64,000 nucleotides of DNA, from contig NZ_FMKA01000001.1 of NCBI RefSeq assembly GCF_900096945.1, positions 62,001 to 126,000 on the forward strand. The letters run 5' to 3'. Position 1 is the first letter of the stretch. Every line of letters starts with the position of its first letter. The position numbers were made by a program, and so were the translations under genes. The notes below the pieces were generated by a model. The model had not been told where the DNA came from. It searched no databases and saw only the letters and a program-made list of their open reading frames with translations. This DNA comes from Anaerobium acetethylicum. GTDB taxonomy: Bacteria > Bacillota > Clostridia > Lachnospirales > Lachnospiraceae. Below are positions 7,228 to 15,413 of the stretch, in pieces.

Positions 7228-8499
7228 ATGAAGAGATCTTACAAGGAAATATCTTTATGGAAAGATATAGCAGAGGAACAGTGGAACAGCTGGGAGTGGC
7301 AGATTACAAACAGTGTTACCACAGTAGAGGAACTGGAAAAGGTAGTCAACCTTACAGATGAAGAAAAGTACGGGGCAGCAGCCAGCCTAAAAAAACTGAA
7401 GATGGCAATCACTCCATATTACACGACCCTGATTGATCCTGAAAATCACAATTGTCCAATCAGAATGCAGGCAATTCCAACGATACATGAAACAGCAGTT
7501 TCAGAATATGACAGCAGCGATCCGTTACATGAAACTTTAGATTCACCGCTTCCGGGATTGACACATCGATATCCCGACAGAGTGCTTCTCCTTATTACAG
7601 AGCAGTGTTCCATGTACTGCCGGCATTGTACAAGAAGAAGATTTGCGGGACAGGAAGATGGCTACATGTCAAGAAAAATGATCCTTAAGGCTATCAAGTA
7701 TATAAAGGAACATAACGAAGTAAGGGATGTGCTGATATCGGGTGGTGATGCATTGTGCGTGTCGGATGAAAAGCTCGAATTTATACTGAAGAATCTCAGG
7801 GCAATCAAGCATGTTGAAGTGATCAGGATTGGAACAAGGGTACCGGTTGTTATGCCGCAAAGAATAACTGAGAATCTGTGCAGTATGCTCAAAAAATACC
7901 ATCCGGTATGGATAAATACGCATTTTAATCATCCGTATGAAATTACAGAAGAGTCCACGAAGGCATGCAGTATGCTGGCCGATGCCGGAATACCCTTGGG
8001 GAATCAATCTGTGCTGCTTAAAAACATAAACGACTGCCCTGGAATCATGAAAGCACTCGTCCAGAAACTTGTCATGAACAGGGTACGCCCTTATTATATT
8101 TATCAGTGTGATCTGTCGGAAGGAATTGAACATTTCAGGACTCCTGTGTCGGCGGGAATCGAAATCATTGAACTTTTACGCGGACATACATCGGGATTTG
8201 CAGTACCGACCTTTGTAATAGATGCTCCTGGCGGTGGAGGGAAAATCCCGGTTAATCCACAATATGTGATTTCCCAGTCGCCTGAGAAGGTGATACTAAG
8301 GAATTATGAAGGTGTTATATGTACATATACGGAAGCACCGGATAAAACCCATGAATGTAAAAACTGCGGAATTTGCGGTAAATATGAGACCGATGATTCT
8401 AAAGGCCTGGAACAGCTTTTGAAAAATGAACGAAATTGCCTGATACCTAGAAGTAATGTAAGGATGAAAAGGAGGAGAATGATTAATGGAAGCGCATAA
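7228..8499 (+). CDS. ablA: Lysine 2,3-aminomutase
   Basis: A 423-residue radical SAM enzyme of the KamA family that converts L-alpha-lysine to L-beta-lysine. The [4Fe-4S]/SAM cysteines are C127, C131 and C134 in EQCSMYCRHC. The PLP-site region DAPGGGGKIPV holds the Lys that binds pyridoxal phosphate and the Asp that contacts the substrate amine; YQCDLSEG supplies the second carboxylate. A C-terminal HECKNCGICG cluster matches the zinc site. Length is typical. The ATG at 7228 follows AGGAGG. It overlaps ablB by 14 bases, and the pair makes the osmolyte N-epsilon-acetyl-beta-lysine. The c-di-AMP riboswitch upstream links it to osmotic control. Confidence 0.94.
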   Translation: MKRSYKEISLWKDIAEEQWNSWEWQITNSVTTVEELEKVVNLTDEEKYGAAASLKKLKMAITPYYTTLIDPENHNCPIRMQAIPTIHETAVSEYDSSDPLHETLDSPLPGLTHRYPDRVLLLITEQCSMYCRHCTRRRFAGQEDGYMSRKMILKAIKYIKEHNEVRDVLISGGDALCVSDEKLEFILKNLRAIKHVEVIRIGTRVPVVMPQRITENLCSMLKKYHPVWINTHFNHPYEITEESTKACSMLADAGIPLGNQSVLLKNINDCPGIMKALVQKLVMNRVRPYYIYQCDLSEGIEHFRTPVSAGIEIIELLRGHTSGFAVPTFVIDAPGGGGKIPVNPQYVISQSPEKVILRNYEGVICTYTEAPDKTHECKNCGICGKYETDDSKGLEQLLKNERNCLIPRSNVRMKRRRMINGSA

Positions 8500-9343
8500 T
8501 GTCGAGCTGAACGAAGGATGTTGTAAAGTGAAGGGGGTGAAATTCTATCTGGATGAAACCAACAAGAGGGTTAAGATAGGCAGTCGTAAATCTGTTACGG
8601 TTAAAGATCTTGAGGCAATCATTAAATTTGCTTCAGAACATGGCGCCGGAAAAGTTTTGTGTAACTGCTTAAAGGATGAATTAGGAGTGTTTTATGATGC
8701 AGGGTTTATTTTGGAAGGTAAGATTGAAGGTTTTTTCAGGGGAGATAGTGCATACTGCATGTCGTGCTTCATATGTGATCAAAGAAAGCAGAATCATAAC
8801 CATGAGGATGAAAATGCGATTATAGGGAAATGTCTTGCGGTGAAGGGGACATACGAATATAATGAAAAGGATTTCAAGTATATGATCAGAGATGCTGGCG
8901 AACAGGATATCGATGATATAGTTGCGTTGTTTTCCGAAGTATTTTCAACCTATCCAACACCGGTTTATGATGAAGAATATATAAGGGATACTATGAATGG
9001 AAAAATACTATATAAAGTGGCAGTTTGTGATGGGAAGATCATCGGAATGGCTTCTGCTGATTTGGACTGTAAAAATTTGAATGCGGAGATAACAGACTGT
9101 GCAACGCATCCTGAATTCAGAGGGAAAGGGATATTATCAAATATTATATATTTCCTGGAACAGGATTTGCGCAGAAAAGGATATATTACTTTGTACAGTC
9201 TTGCGAGAGCAGTGAATCCTGGGGTGAATATTGCATTAAGCAAGCATGATTATAAGTTTAAGGGCAGAATGGTAAATAACTGTAATATTTGTGGTTCGTT
9301 TGAAGATATGAATATCTGGGTAAAGGGGTTGAAAACGGTCTGA
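8486..9343 (+). CDS. ablB: Putative beta-lysine N-acetyltransferase
   Basis: A 285-residue protein: an N-terminal half of about 125 residues typical of AblB (YLDETNKRVKIG, then GAGKVLCNC and GFFRGDSAYCMSCF), followed by a GNAT domain with the acetyl-CoA loop around HPEFRGKGILSNII. It is expected to acetylate the epsilon amino group of beta-lysine made by AblA. The ATG at 8486 follows GGAGGAGA and lies inside the end of ablA, so translation is probably coupled. The stop TGA at 9341-9343 overlaps an ATG (TGATG) that would couple a third gene. Confidence 0.9.
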   Translation: MEAHNVELNEGCCKVKGVKFYLDETNKRVKIGSRKSVTVKDLEAIIKFASEHGAGKVLCNCLKDELGVFYDAGFILEGKIEGFFRGDSAYCMSCFICDQRKQNHNHEDENAIIGKCLAVKGTYEYNEKDFKYMIRDAGEQDIDDIVALFSEVFSTYPTPVYDEEYIRDTMNGKILYKVAVCDGKIIGMASADLDCKNLNAEITDCATHPEFRGKGILSNIIYFLEQDLRRKGYITLYSLARAVNPGVNIALSKHDYKFKGRMVNNCNICGSFEDMNIWVKGLKTV

Positions 9344-9402
9344 TGAAATACAACTATGTTACAGACTATAAAGAAAATGAAACATTGCGTAAATCCTTAT
9401 AG
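9343..9402 (+). other. Displaced 5' end of the downstream GNAT gene (19 codons before an in-frame stop)
   Basis: ATG at 9343 overlaps the ablB stop codon (TGATG) and encodes MKYNYVTDYKENETLRKSL before TAG at 9400-9402. Related GNAT proteins continue from this type of N-terminus straight into a LA.NTFG..FE.WYQNGFW segment, which here is found one frame over, starting SALANNTFG at 9401. Removing one base (the T at 9400) would join the two. This indicates a frameshift mutation, a sequencing error or a slippage event. Confidence 0.7.
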
Positions 9403-10213
9403 CGCACTTGCAAATAACACCTTCGGAATAAGCTTTGAAGAATGGTATCAGAATGGATTTTGGCCCGCATGCCATATACCCTGCTCACTGGCTGACGGAG
9501 ACAGGATTGTTGCGAATGTATCTGTTAACCGGATGGAATTTGATCGGGATGGATGCAGAAAGCATTACATTCAGCTTGGAACGGTAATGACCGATAAAGA
9601 ATACCGTGGCCAGGGTCTCAGCCGTTATCTGATTGAGAGGGTAATCAGCGAATGGAAGGATCAATCGGATGGCATCTATCTATTTGCCAATGACAGGGTG
9701 CTTGATTTTTATCCGAGGTTTGGTTTTGGCAGAAGCAGCGAGTACTGTTATAGCAAGGCTGTCTGTACAGAAAACAAAAAAAAGACAGTAGAACAGGTCG
9801 ATATGTCTGAAGAGAAGAACAGGGAAAAACTGTTCGAGGCAATCAAGACGAAAACAAGCAATGGCAGATTTGTCATGAATAATCCCGGGCTGCTTATGTT
9901 TTATCTGACAGGATTCATGAAGGAATCCGTTTATCGCCTGCCGGAAGACGGGGGTTATGCAGTCGCACAGATTAAAGATGGGAGACTGGTTGTCCATGAG
10001 ATAATAGGACAGGAAATAATTGATATCGACAGTGTGGCAAGTGCGTTCGGCAGCGGAATCAACCAGGTTGAACTGCGGTTCACCCCGTTTCATCAAGGCA
10101 GATATACAATGCAGAAATGGCATGAAGAGGATACAACGCTCTTTATTCAGGGAAAGGATTTAGAGGTCGTTGGAAGAGATGAAATGATGTTCCCGACTTT
10201 GTCGCATGCATAA
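9356..10213 (+). CDS. GNAT-family N-acetyltransferase (frameshifted at its 5' end)
   Basis: An open frame of 285 codons covers almost a full GNAT protein with a C-terminal extension. The acetyl-CoA loop lies in TDKEYRGQGLSRYLIERV around residues 82-99, preceded by RIVANVSVNRMEF; the C-terminal region resembles the sterol-carrier-like half of Eis/YitI-type acetyltransferases. The ATG at 9356 has no ribosome-binding site, and its first 15 codons do not resemble the family. The native start is probably ATG 9343, coupled to ablB, with a one-base insertion near 9400. If the frameshift is real, the gene is likely inactive or poorly expressed. The substrate may be related to the abl pathway, but this is a guess from position. 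Confidence 0.75.
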   Translation: MLQTIKKMKHCVNPYSALANNTFGISFEEWYQNGFWPACHIPCSLADGDRIVANVSVNRMEFDRDGCRKHYIQLGTVMTDKEYRGQGLSRYLIERVISEWKDQSDGIYLFANDRVLDFYPRFGFGRSSEYCYSKAVCTENKKKTVEQVDMSEEKNREKLFEAIKTKTSNGRFVMNNPGLLMFYLTGFMKESVYRLPEDGGYAVAQIKDGRLVVHEIIGQEIIDIDSVASAFGSGINQVELRFTPFHQGRYTMQKWHEEDTTLFIQGKDLEVVGRDEMMFPTLSHA

Positions 10214-10357
10214 TTTTGAAGACCAGACAGGGCAAGTGCGTACATAACTTATACATATTTAGTTCACAGATTATTAACAATATGAGCTTGCATACGGGTT
10301 TATAATAGAATTCGAGCAGAAGGCATTCTTATGCCTCATGAAAAGGAGAAATAGCGT

Positions 10358-11560
10358 ATGAGTAATACACTTGTTGTATTGAAAAAAGGAGAAGGCAGAA
10401 CCCTGAAAGCCGGAGGAATGTGGGTTTTTGACAATGAGATAGCTTCGGTGACCGGTGAATTCGAAAACGGCGATATCGTGATTGTCCATGATTTTGACGG
10501 ATATCCTATGGGAAAGGGGTTCATGAACCTCAATTCGAAAATCCGCATCAGGATGATGACCAGGGATAAGGATACGGAAATCAATGATGACTTCATCCGC
10601 ATGCGCGTGAAAAATGCATGGGAATACCGCAAAAAAGTTGTTGATACAAGCAGCTGCCGCGTTATTTTTGGAGAAGCGGATTTCCTTCCGGGCCTGGTAA
10701 TTGATAAATTTTCGGACGTGCTGGTCGTACAGTCGCTTGCTCTTGGAATCGACCGTTTTAAAGATCAGATCATAGAATTCCTCAAGGAGTTTATGGCAAA
10801 TGACGGAATCATTATAAAAGGTGTTTATGAGAGAAGCGACGTGAAAGTCCGCGATCTTGAAGGTATGGAGCGTAAAAAAGGCTTTATAGGAGAAGAGTTC
10901 GATACCGATGTAGAAATCGTTGAAAATGGTGTACGTTACATGGTAGACGTGAAGGAAGGTCAGAAGACGGGCTTCTTTTTGGACCAGAAGTACAACAGAG
11001 AGGCTATCCACAAGCTCTGCAGAGGCGCGAAGGTCCTGGACTGCTTCACACATACAGGTTCGTTTGCATTGAATGCCGGAATTGCGGGAGCTGAGAGCGT
11101 TCTTGGAGTGGATGCATCTGAACTTGGGATACACCAGGCTGAAAAAAATGCCGAACTGAACGGTTTAGAAGGCAGTGTTAAATTTCTGTGCGCAGACGTA
11201 TTCGATCTTCTTCCGGAACTGGAGCAGAAGGGTGAGAAATTTGACGTAATCATTCTGGATCCTCCTGCTTTCACGAAATCAAGAAATTCCATAAAAAATG
11301 CGGTCAAAGGCTACCGTGAAATAAATCTGCGCGCAATGAAGCTGATTAACGATGGCGGCTTCCTGGCAACCTGCTCCTGTTCTCATTTTATGTCATATGA
11401 ACTTTTTACTGAGACCATTAATCAGGCGGCAAAAAATGTACGTAAACGTTTGAGACAGGTGGAATACAGGACCCAGGCTCCTGATCACCCGATACTCTGG
11501 GCGGCTGATGAATCCTACTATCTGAAATTCTATATATTCCAGGTATGTGATGAGCATTGA
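10358..11560 (+). CDS. rlmI: Class I SAM-dependent rRNA methyltransferase, RlmI/RlmK-like
   Basis: A 400-residue protein. An N-terminal PUA-like RNA-binding domain (residues about 1-75) precedes a Rossmann methyltransferase core with VLDCFTHTGSFALNA for SAM binding, then VDASELGI, and the catalytic motif DPPAFTKS around residue 305. A late CSCSHFM motif supplies the second cysteine of m5C enzymes. This matches the family that makes 5-methylcytosine in 23S rRNA (position 1962 in E. coli). The ATG at 10358 follows AAAAGGAG. It appears monocistronic, closed by the strong hairpin at 11602. The exact modified base is inferred from family. Confidence 0.9.
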   Translation: MSNTLVVLKKGEGRTLKAGGMWVFDNEIASVTGEFENGDIVIVHDFDGYPMGKGFMNLNSKIRIRMMTRDKDTEINDDFIRMRVKNAWEYRKKVVDTSSCRVIFGEADFLPGLVIDKFSDVLVVQSLALGIDRFKDQIIEFLKEFMANDGIIIKGVYERSDVKVRDLEGMERKKGFIGEEFDTDVEIVENGVRYMVDVKEGQKTGFFLDQKYNREAIHKLCRGAKVLDCFTHTGSFALNAGIAGAESVLGVDASELGIHQAEKNAELNGLEGSVKFLCADVFDLLPELEQKGEKFDVIILDPPAFTKSRNSIKNAVKGYREINLRAMKLINDGGFLATCSCSHFMSYELFTETINQAAKNVRKRLRQVEYRTQAPDHPILWAADESYYLKFYIFQVCDEH

Positions 11561-11601
11561 TTTTCAGCAATGCATTAGATTAAGTGTATAAAAATAATAG
11601 T

Positions 11602-11650
11602 AAAGGAACCCTGTCTTTCATTGATAATGAAAGACAGGGTTCCTTTTTTT
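11602..11650. terminator. Strong bidirectional terminator
   Basis: A perfect 20-bp stem, 11602-11621 with 11627-11646, with a 5-base loop, followed by a T run to 11650. It ends the rlmI transcript and can also end the convergent small gene at 11693-11929, because A residues flank the other side. Confidence 0.92.
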
Positions 11651-11692
11651 TGGAAATTGAAGTGAACAGTCAAAGGGGATTAGACCTAAAGC

Positions 11693-11929
11693 CTATTTCG
11701 CGCTCTGAACAGCCTCCTGCATCTCGCGGATTAGTTCTATATCAGAAGCAGACAGCTTCAAATTGGAAGTGTAGTTTTTTCCGTCTGCAGAAAGAACGTT
11801 AAATTCGATTATTGCGCCTTCGGTAATGCAGTTCTGAGATACAGCTTTCAGAAACATTGGAAATTTCGGATGGTTTCCCATGAAATTATCAACCAATCCT
11901 TTCATCTTCATTAACTTAATCGGGTTCAA
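11693..11929 (-). CDS. Small conserved-looking protein of unknown function
   Basis: A 78-residue soluble protein with a basic N-terminus rich in Met and Lys (MNPIKLMKMKG), a central EGAIIEFNV strand and an acidic C-terminal helix (DIELIREMQEAV). I recall similar short proteins in Lachnospiraceae but know no function. The start is TTG at 11929, 8 bases after a clear AAAGGAGG site, which supports real translation. It converges on rlmI and sits alone. No motif, membrane segment or signal peptide is visible. Confidence 0.72.
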   Translation of the reverse strand: MNPIKLMKMKGLVDNFMGNHPKFPMFLKAVSQNCITEGAIIEFNVLSADGKNYTSNLKLSASDIELIREMQEAVQSAK

Positions 11930-12079
11930 TTTATGAGCCTCCTTTCTAAAATATATGTTAAGAGTATAGCATCATAATTCCGTTTTTGGAATCTCTTATG
12001 TCTATGAAATATTACAATAGCCAGGCGAAAAGGGAATGAGTGCAATTATCTGAAAAATATTGGAATGACGGCTAATTGA
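11930..12079. other. Gene-free stretch before the fba promoter
   Basis: No open frame with a ribosome-binding site and no clear hairpin is seen here. The stretch holds the ribosome-binding site and presumed promoter of the minus-strand small gene. With the following fba promoter and leader it forms about 305 bases without a gene. Confidence 0.5.
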
Positions 12080-12108
12080 TTGTAAATAATGCGTAAATAT
12101 AGTATAAT
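12080..12108 (+). promoter_or_regulatory. Probable sigma-A promoter of fba
   Basis: TTGTAA (12080-12085), 17 bases, then TATAAT (12103-12108). The leader of about 125 bases that follows contains AGTCCTGAATAGC at 12138-12150, resembling the end of the family A repeat, though too short to call. Confidence 0.7.
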
Positions 12109-12234
12109 GTAATTTATCGGGGGCCCGGAAAGGGAATAGTCCTGAATAGCAGCCTTATTGAAAGCAAAAACAATCAATGGCTATGGAAAGACGGATCATA
12201 ACAACCAGGACGAAAATGATTGGAGGACGAAATT

Positions 12235-13170
12235 ATGGCATTGGTAACAACAACTGAAATGTTCAGAAAAGCTTATAGCGGCGGTTATGCGATAGGCGCA
12301 TTTAATGTAAATAACATGGAAATCGTTCAAGGCATTACGGAGGCGGCAGGTGAACTGAAGTCACCTCTGATTTTACAGGTTTCTGCGGGGGCCAGGAAAT
12401 ATGCGAATCATACATATCTGATGAAACTGGTCGAGGCAGCCCTGATTGAAAACGACATACCGATTGCCCTGCATCTGGATCACGGTGGTGATTTTGAGAT
12501 TTGCAAATCATGTATCGACGGCGGTTTTTCCTCTGTCATGATTGATGGCTCCAGCCATTCATTTGAAGACAACATCGCCCTTTCCAAAAAGGTTGTTGAA
12601 TATGCGCACGCAAAGGGAGTTGTAGTGGAGGGCGAGCTTGGACAGCTGGCCGGTGTTGAAGATGACGTGAAGATATCGGCGGAAGACGCTAAATATACCC
12701 ATCCTGACCAGGTCGAGGAGTTTGTAAGCCGGACTGGCGTTGACTCCCTGGCAATTGCAATAGGAACGAGCCATGGTGCTTTCAAGTTCAAGCCGGGCCA
12801 TAATCCAATGCTGCGATTCGATATATTAGATGAGATTGCAAAACGTCTTCCCAATTACCCCATTGTCCTTCACGGCTCATCCAGTGTTTCGCCTGAATAT
12901 GTGAAGATTATCCAGGAAAACGGAGGCAGGCTGGCTGACGCGATAGGCATTCCGGAGGATATGCTGAGACAGGCAGCAAAGTCGGCAGTCTGCAAGATCA
13001 ACATCGATACTGACCTGCGCCTGGCAATGACGGCCGGGGTAAGAGAAGTCCTGTATCAGAAACCGGAAGTGTTTGATCCGAGAGAATACCTGAAAATCGG
13101 ACGTGCGAATATTAAAACGCTTGTGGCACACAAGATTGTGAATGTTCTCGGAAGTGATGGAAAAGCATAA
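12235..13170 (+). CDS. fba: Class II fructose-1,6-bisphosphate aldolase
   Basis: A 311-residue zinc-dependent aldolase that cleaves fructose 1,6-bisphosphate to DHAP and glyceraldehyde 3-phosphate. ALHLDHGGD carries Asp82 and zinc ligand His83; VEGELGQLAGVED holds the conserved Glu-rich loop; IAIGTSHGAFK and VLHGSSSV provide further zinc and phosphate ligands; KINIDTDLR closes the phosphate site. Length is typical. ATG at 12235 follows GGAGG by 9 bases; an upstream TTG (12220) overlaps that site. It has its own promoter and a hairpin downstream, so it is probably monocistronic. Confidence 0.93.
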   Translation: MALVTTTEMFRKAYSGGYAIGAFNVNNMEIVQGITEAAGELKSPLILQVSAGARKYANHTYLMKLVEAALIENDIPIALHLDHGGDFEICKSCIDGGFSSVMIDGSSHSFEDNIALSKKVVEYAHAKGVVVEGELGQLAGVEDDVKISAEDAKYTHPDQVEEFVSRTGVDSLAIAIGTSHGAFKFKPGHNPMLRFDILDEIAKRLPNYPIVLHGSSSVSPEYVKIIQENGGRLADAIGIPEDMLRQAAKSAVCKINIDTDLRLAMTAGVREVLYQKPEVFDPREYLKIGRANIKTLVAHKIVNVLGSDGKA

Positions 13171-13203
13171 GGTTCACTGAAACGAACAGGAATAGAATGA
13201 AGA

Positions 13204-13240
13204 CCCCGGGATGTCTGAAATTGCTTCTGACATTCCGGGG
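13204..13240 (+). terminator. Hairpin after fba
   Basis: CCCCGGGATGTC (13204-13215) pairs with GACATTCCGGGG (13229-13240), with one G-U pair, 33 bases after the fba stop. The trailing sequence ATTCTTAT is only moderately T-rich, so termination may be incomplete. A second perfect 9-bp hairpin lies at 13310-13336 without a T run. Confidence 0.6.
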
Positions 13241-13534
13241 ATTCTTATATTCTATGGGCAAAGCCTCAGGTACTTCAAAATAAACCGGTTCTGCTTAAGA
13301 AAAGGAAGAGCCGGCAGGTGTTGGAGTCCTGCCGGCAATTATGAAAAAAGATTATATGAAATGAACGAATCATGATATTGGTAACTTCTATTATTCTATT
13401 TTACGAATGAAATGTGTGCAATTCATGAATAGAATATAAAAAAATAGTGAACGTAAAGATAATAATAAGTGAACACAGAAAAAACAAGTCATAAGTAAGC
13501 ATCAGACAGGGAATGGGAGCTTTCAAATATATTG
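13241..13534. other. Gene-free stretch between fba and pit
   Basis: Apart from the GCCGGCAGG hairpin at 13310-13336, this AT-rich stretch shows no credible coding frame or named element. Confidence 0.5.
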
Positions 13535-13563
13535 TTGCAATAATCGGAAAATGCATTTAAAAT
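13535..13563 (+). promoter_or_regulatory. Probable promoter of the phosphate transporter operon
   Basis: TTGCAA (13535-13540), 17 bases, then TAAAAT (13558-13563), about 130 bases upstream of pit. I see no clear Pho-type TTAACA direct repeat in front of it. Confidence 0.5.
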
Positions 13564-13692
13564 GAAAGATAATAGTAAATATATGACGATAAATATCTGG
13601 CATTATCCTTGTATTGGTTTCACTTGGACTATACCGGTTGTTTCAAAAATTCAGATCTGCATAATACAAAAGGCTTCGAAAGGGGGCTGGCT

Positions 13693-14748
13693 ATGATGAT
13701 TACTTTTAGTGATTTTCTGCATGCGGCTGTGTCAAACCCCTATATGCTCATTTCTCTAGTCCTCACAGTCGGCGTTGTTATCGCAAATGGATGGGCCAAT
13801 GCCCCGAATGCAGTTGCCAGCAGCGTAGCTACTCGTTCTGTTTCACCGGCAAAAGCAATTCTGGTTGCGGGAATATTCAATGCGATGGGGCTTATCGCTA
13901 TGACCTTTATCAATTCCTCGGTCGCCCTTACTATATACAGGATGGTAGATTTTAGGGGAAATCAGAGACATTCCCTTGTGGCGCTTTATGCGGCAATGGC
14001 TGCTATTTTGATATGGACATTTGCGGCATGGAAAATAGGGATTCCAACGAGTCAGGGCCATGCGCTGATCGCGGCGGTTTCTGGAGCTGCGGTTGCACTG
14101 CAGGGAGGCCTTTCCGGAATTTACTGGTCGGAATGGGTGAAGGTCCTGTATGGGTTGGTCCTGTCAGTTGTCCTGAGTGTCGTACTGGGCTTTTCATTAT
14201 CCCTTTTCACGGAAATGCTTTTTACAAATGCGGTAAGGCGAAAGACGACGCCGTTCTTTAAGAAAGCCCAGATTGGCGGTGCGGCGGCCTTGTCCTTTAT
14301 GAACGGGGCCCAGGATGGGCAGAAATTGATGGGACTTTTCCTGCTTGGGCTTTTTCTTGCAAAGGGGAATTATGGTACGGACAATGTTCGTATTCCATTA
14401 TGGATCATGGTAACCTGCGCATTCTTTACCACGGCAGGTACTTTTATCGGAGGTGCCCGGATCATCAGGACAGTCGGCCTTAAAATGGTGAAAATCGAGC
14501 CTTATCAGGGGGTTGCCGCAGATCTTGCCGCTTCGGCAAGCCTTATGATAGCATCGCTTCTTGGACTTCCAGCAAGCTTAAACCAGACAAAGACCATGGC
14601 GGTCATCGGCGGGGGCGCATCAAGAAAACTTTCGGCGGTAAACTGGGGACTTGTGAAGGGAATTGTACTGACCTGGATATTTACCTTTCCAGGTTGCGGA
14701 CTGTTGGGATATATGCTGGCCTGGCTTCTTATTAAATTATTTGGGTAG
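13693..14748 (+). CDS. pit: Inorganic phosphate transporter, PiT family
   Basis: A 351-residue membrane protein with about ten helices in two repeated halves. Each half carries a degenerate PiT signature: NGWANAPNAVA near residue 34 and FMNGAQDGQKL near residue 205. GIPTSQGHAL and LPASLNQTKTM are the matching half-repeat loops. It is expected to import phosphate, or metal phosphate, with protons or sodium. The ATG at 13693 follows AGGGGGC by about 6 bases; the upstream extension has no ribosome-binding site. It is followed after 11 bases by its usual partner, a DUF47/PhoU-like protein, and then by polyphosphate-related genes. Confidence 0.92.
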   Translation: MMITFSDFLHAAVSNPYMLISLVLTVGVVIANGWANAPNAVASSVATRSVSPAKAILVAGIFNAMGLIAMTFINSSVALTIYRMVDFRGNQRHSLVALYAAMAAILIWTFAAWKIGIPTSQGHALIAAVSGAAVALQGGLSGIYWSEWVKVLYGLVLSVVLSVVLGFSLSLFTEMLFTNAVRRKTTPFFKKAQIGGAAALSFMNGAQDGQKLMGLFLLGLFLAKGNYGTDNVRIPLWIMVTCAFFTTAGTFIGGARIIRTVGLKMVKIEPYQGVAADLAASASLMIASLLGLPASLNQTKTMAVIGGGASRKLSAVNWGLVKGIVLTWIFTFPGCGLLGYMLAWLLIKLFG

Positions 14749-14759
14749 GGGTGCTGCTT

Positions 14760-15395
14760 ATGCTCTTTGATTTTAGAAAAAATAAAAAATATGATTATAT
14801 TGCAGAATTCGAAAAATTGGGCCATTATTCGACCCTCGCAGCTGAGTTCCTTCATGCGGTCCTGAAGGAGTACGAGCCTGCGGACATGTCTTTAAAATTA
14901 GCTAAGATGCATGAAATCGAGCATGCTGCCGATGTTGAGAAGAAAGAAATGTATGGCATGCTGATCGATGAATTTCTGGCTCCGATAGAAAAGGATGATA
15001 TTATAAGGCTCTCCCATGAAATAGATACGGTAACGGATTCTATTGAGGACGTGCTGATTTCTATCAATATATTCGGCATAGAAAACATACACAGTGAAAT
15101 GACAGCATTTTCGGAACTGCTTGTAGACTGCTGCGGGCATATGAACCGCGCCTTGGCTGAATTACAGAATTATCAGAATTCCAATACGCTGTTTGATCAT
15201 ATTGATTCGGTGAGGCGCCACAAGTCAAGAGGCAAAGAACTTTATATAAAATCACTGCGGAATATCTTTGAAATCGCGTCAGGGCCTGTTGATATCATGG
15301 CCTACACGGAAATTTATACAAGATTCGTGGAATGCTTTGAAAACTGCAAGAAGGTAACAAATACTGTCGAACGAATTGTAATTAAAAATCTGTAG
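14760..15395 (+). CDS. DUF47 / PhoU-like phosphate transport accessory protein
   Basis: A 211-residue all-helical protein. The LAKMHEIEHAADVEKKEMY and EKDDIIRLSHEIDTVTDSIED helices contain the conserved Glu/Asp residues that bind metal in PhoU-like proteins, and the length matches DUF47 (YkaA). In many bacteria this gene follows pit and is thought to regulate phosphate uptake. The ATG at 14760 follows AGGGGTG; GTG at 14751 is too close to that site. It is 18 bases upstream of the SixA-CHAD gene, supporting one operon. Confidence 0.9.
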   Translation: MLFDFRKNKKYDYIAEFEKLGHYSTLAAEFLHAVLKEYEPADMSLKLAKMHEIEHAADVEKKEMYGMLIDEFLAPIEKDDIIRLSHEIDTVTDSIEDVLISINIFGIENIHSEMTAFSELLVDCCGHMNRALAELQNYQNSNTLFDHIDSVRRHKSRGKELYIKSLRNIFEIASGPVDIMAYTEIYTRFVECFENCKKVTNTVERIVIKNL

Positions 15396-15413
15396 CCAAA
15401 GGATGTGTCATAT

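Noticed and set aside
10274-11134. Long minus-strand open frame of 286 codons opposite rlmI
   Set aside because: It is antisense to a well-supported methyltransferase gene, has no ribosome-binding site or recognisable motif, and its length is explained by the codon structure of the gene on the other strand.
12135-12153. Possible seventh copy of repeat family A in the fba leader
   Set aside because: Only about 13 bases (AGTCCTGAATAGC) match the family and no inverted partner is found; chance cannot be excluded.
13310-13336. Second hairpin after fba as a terminator
   Set aside because: The stem is perfect but there is no T run and a first terminator already follows fba; function not supported.
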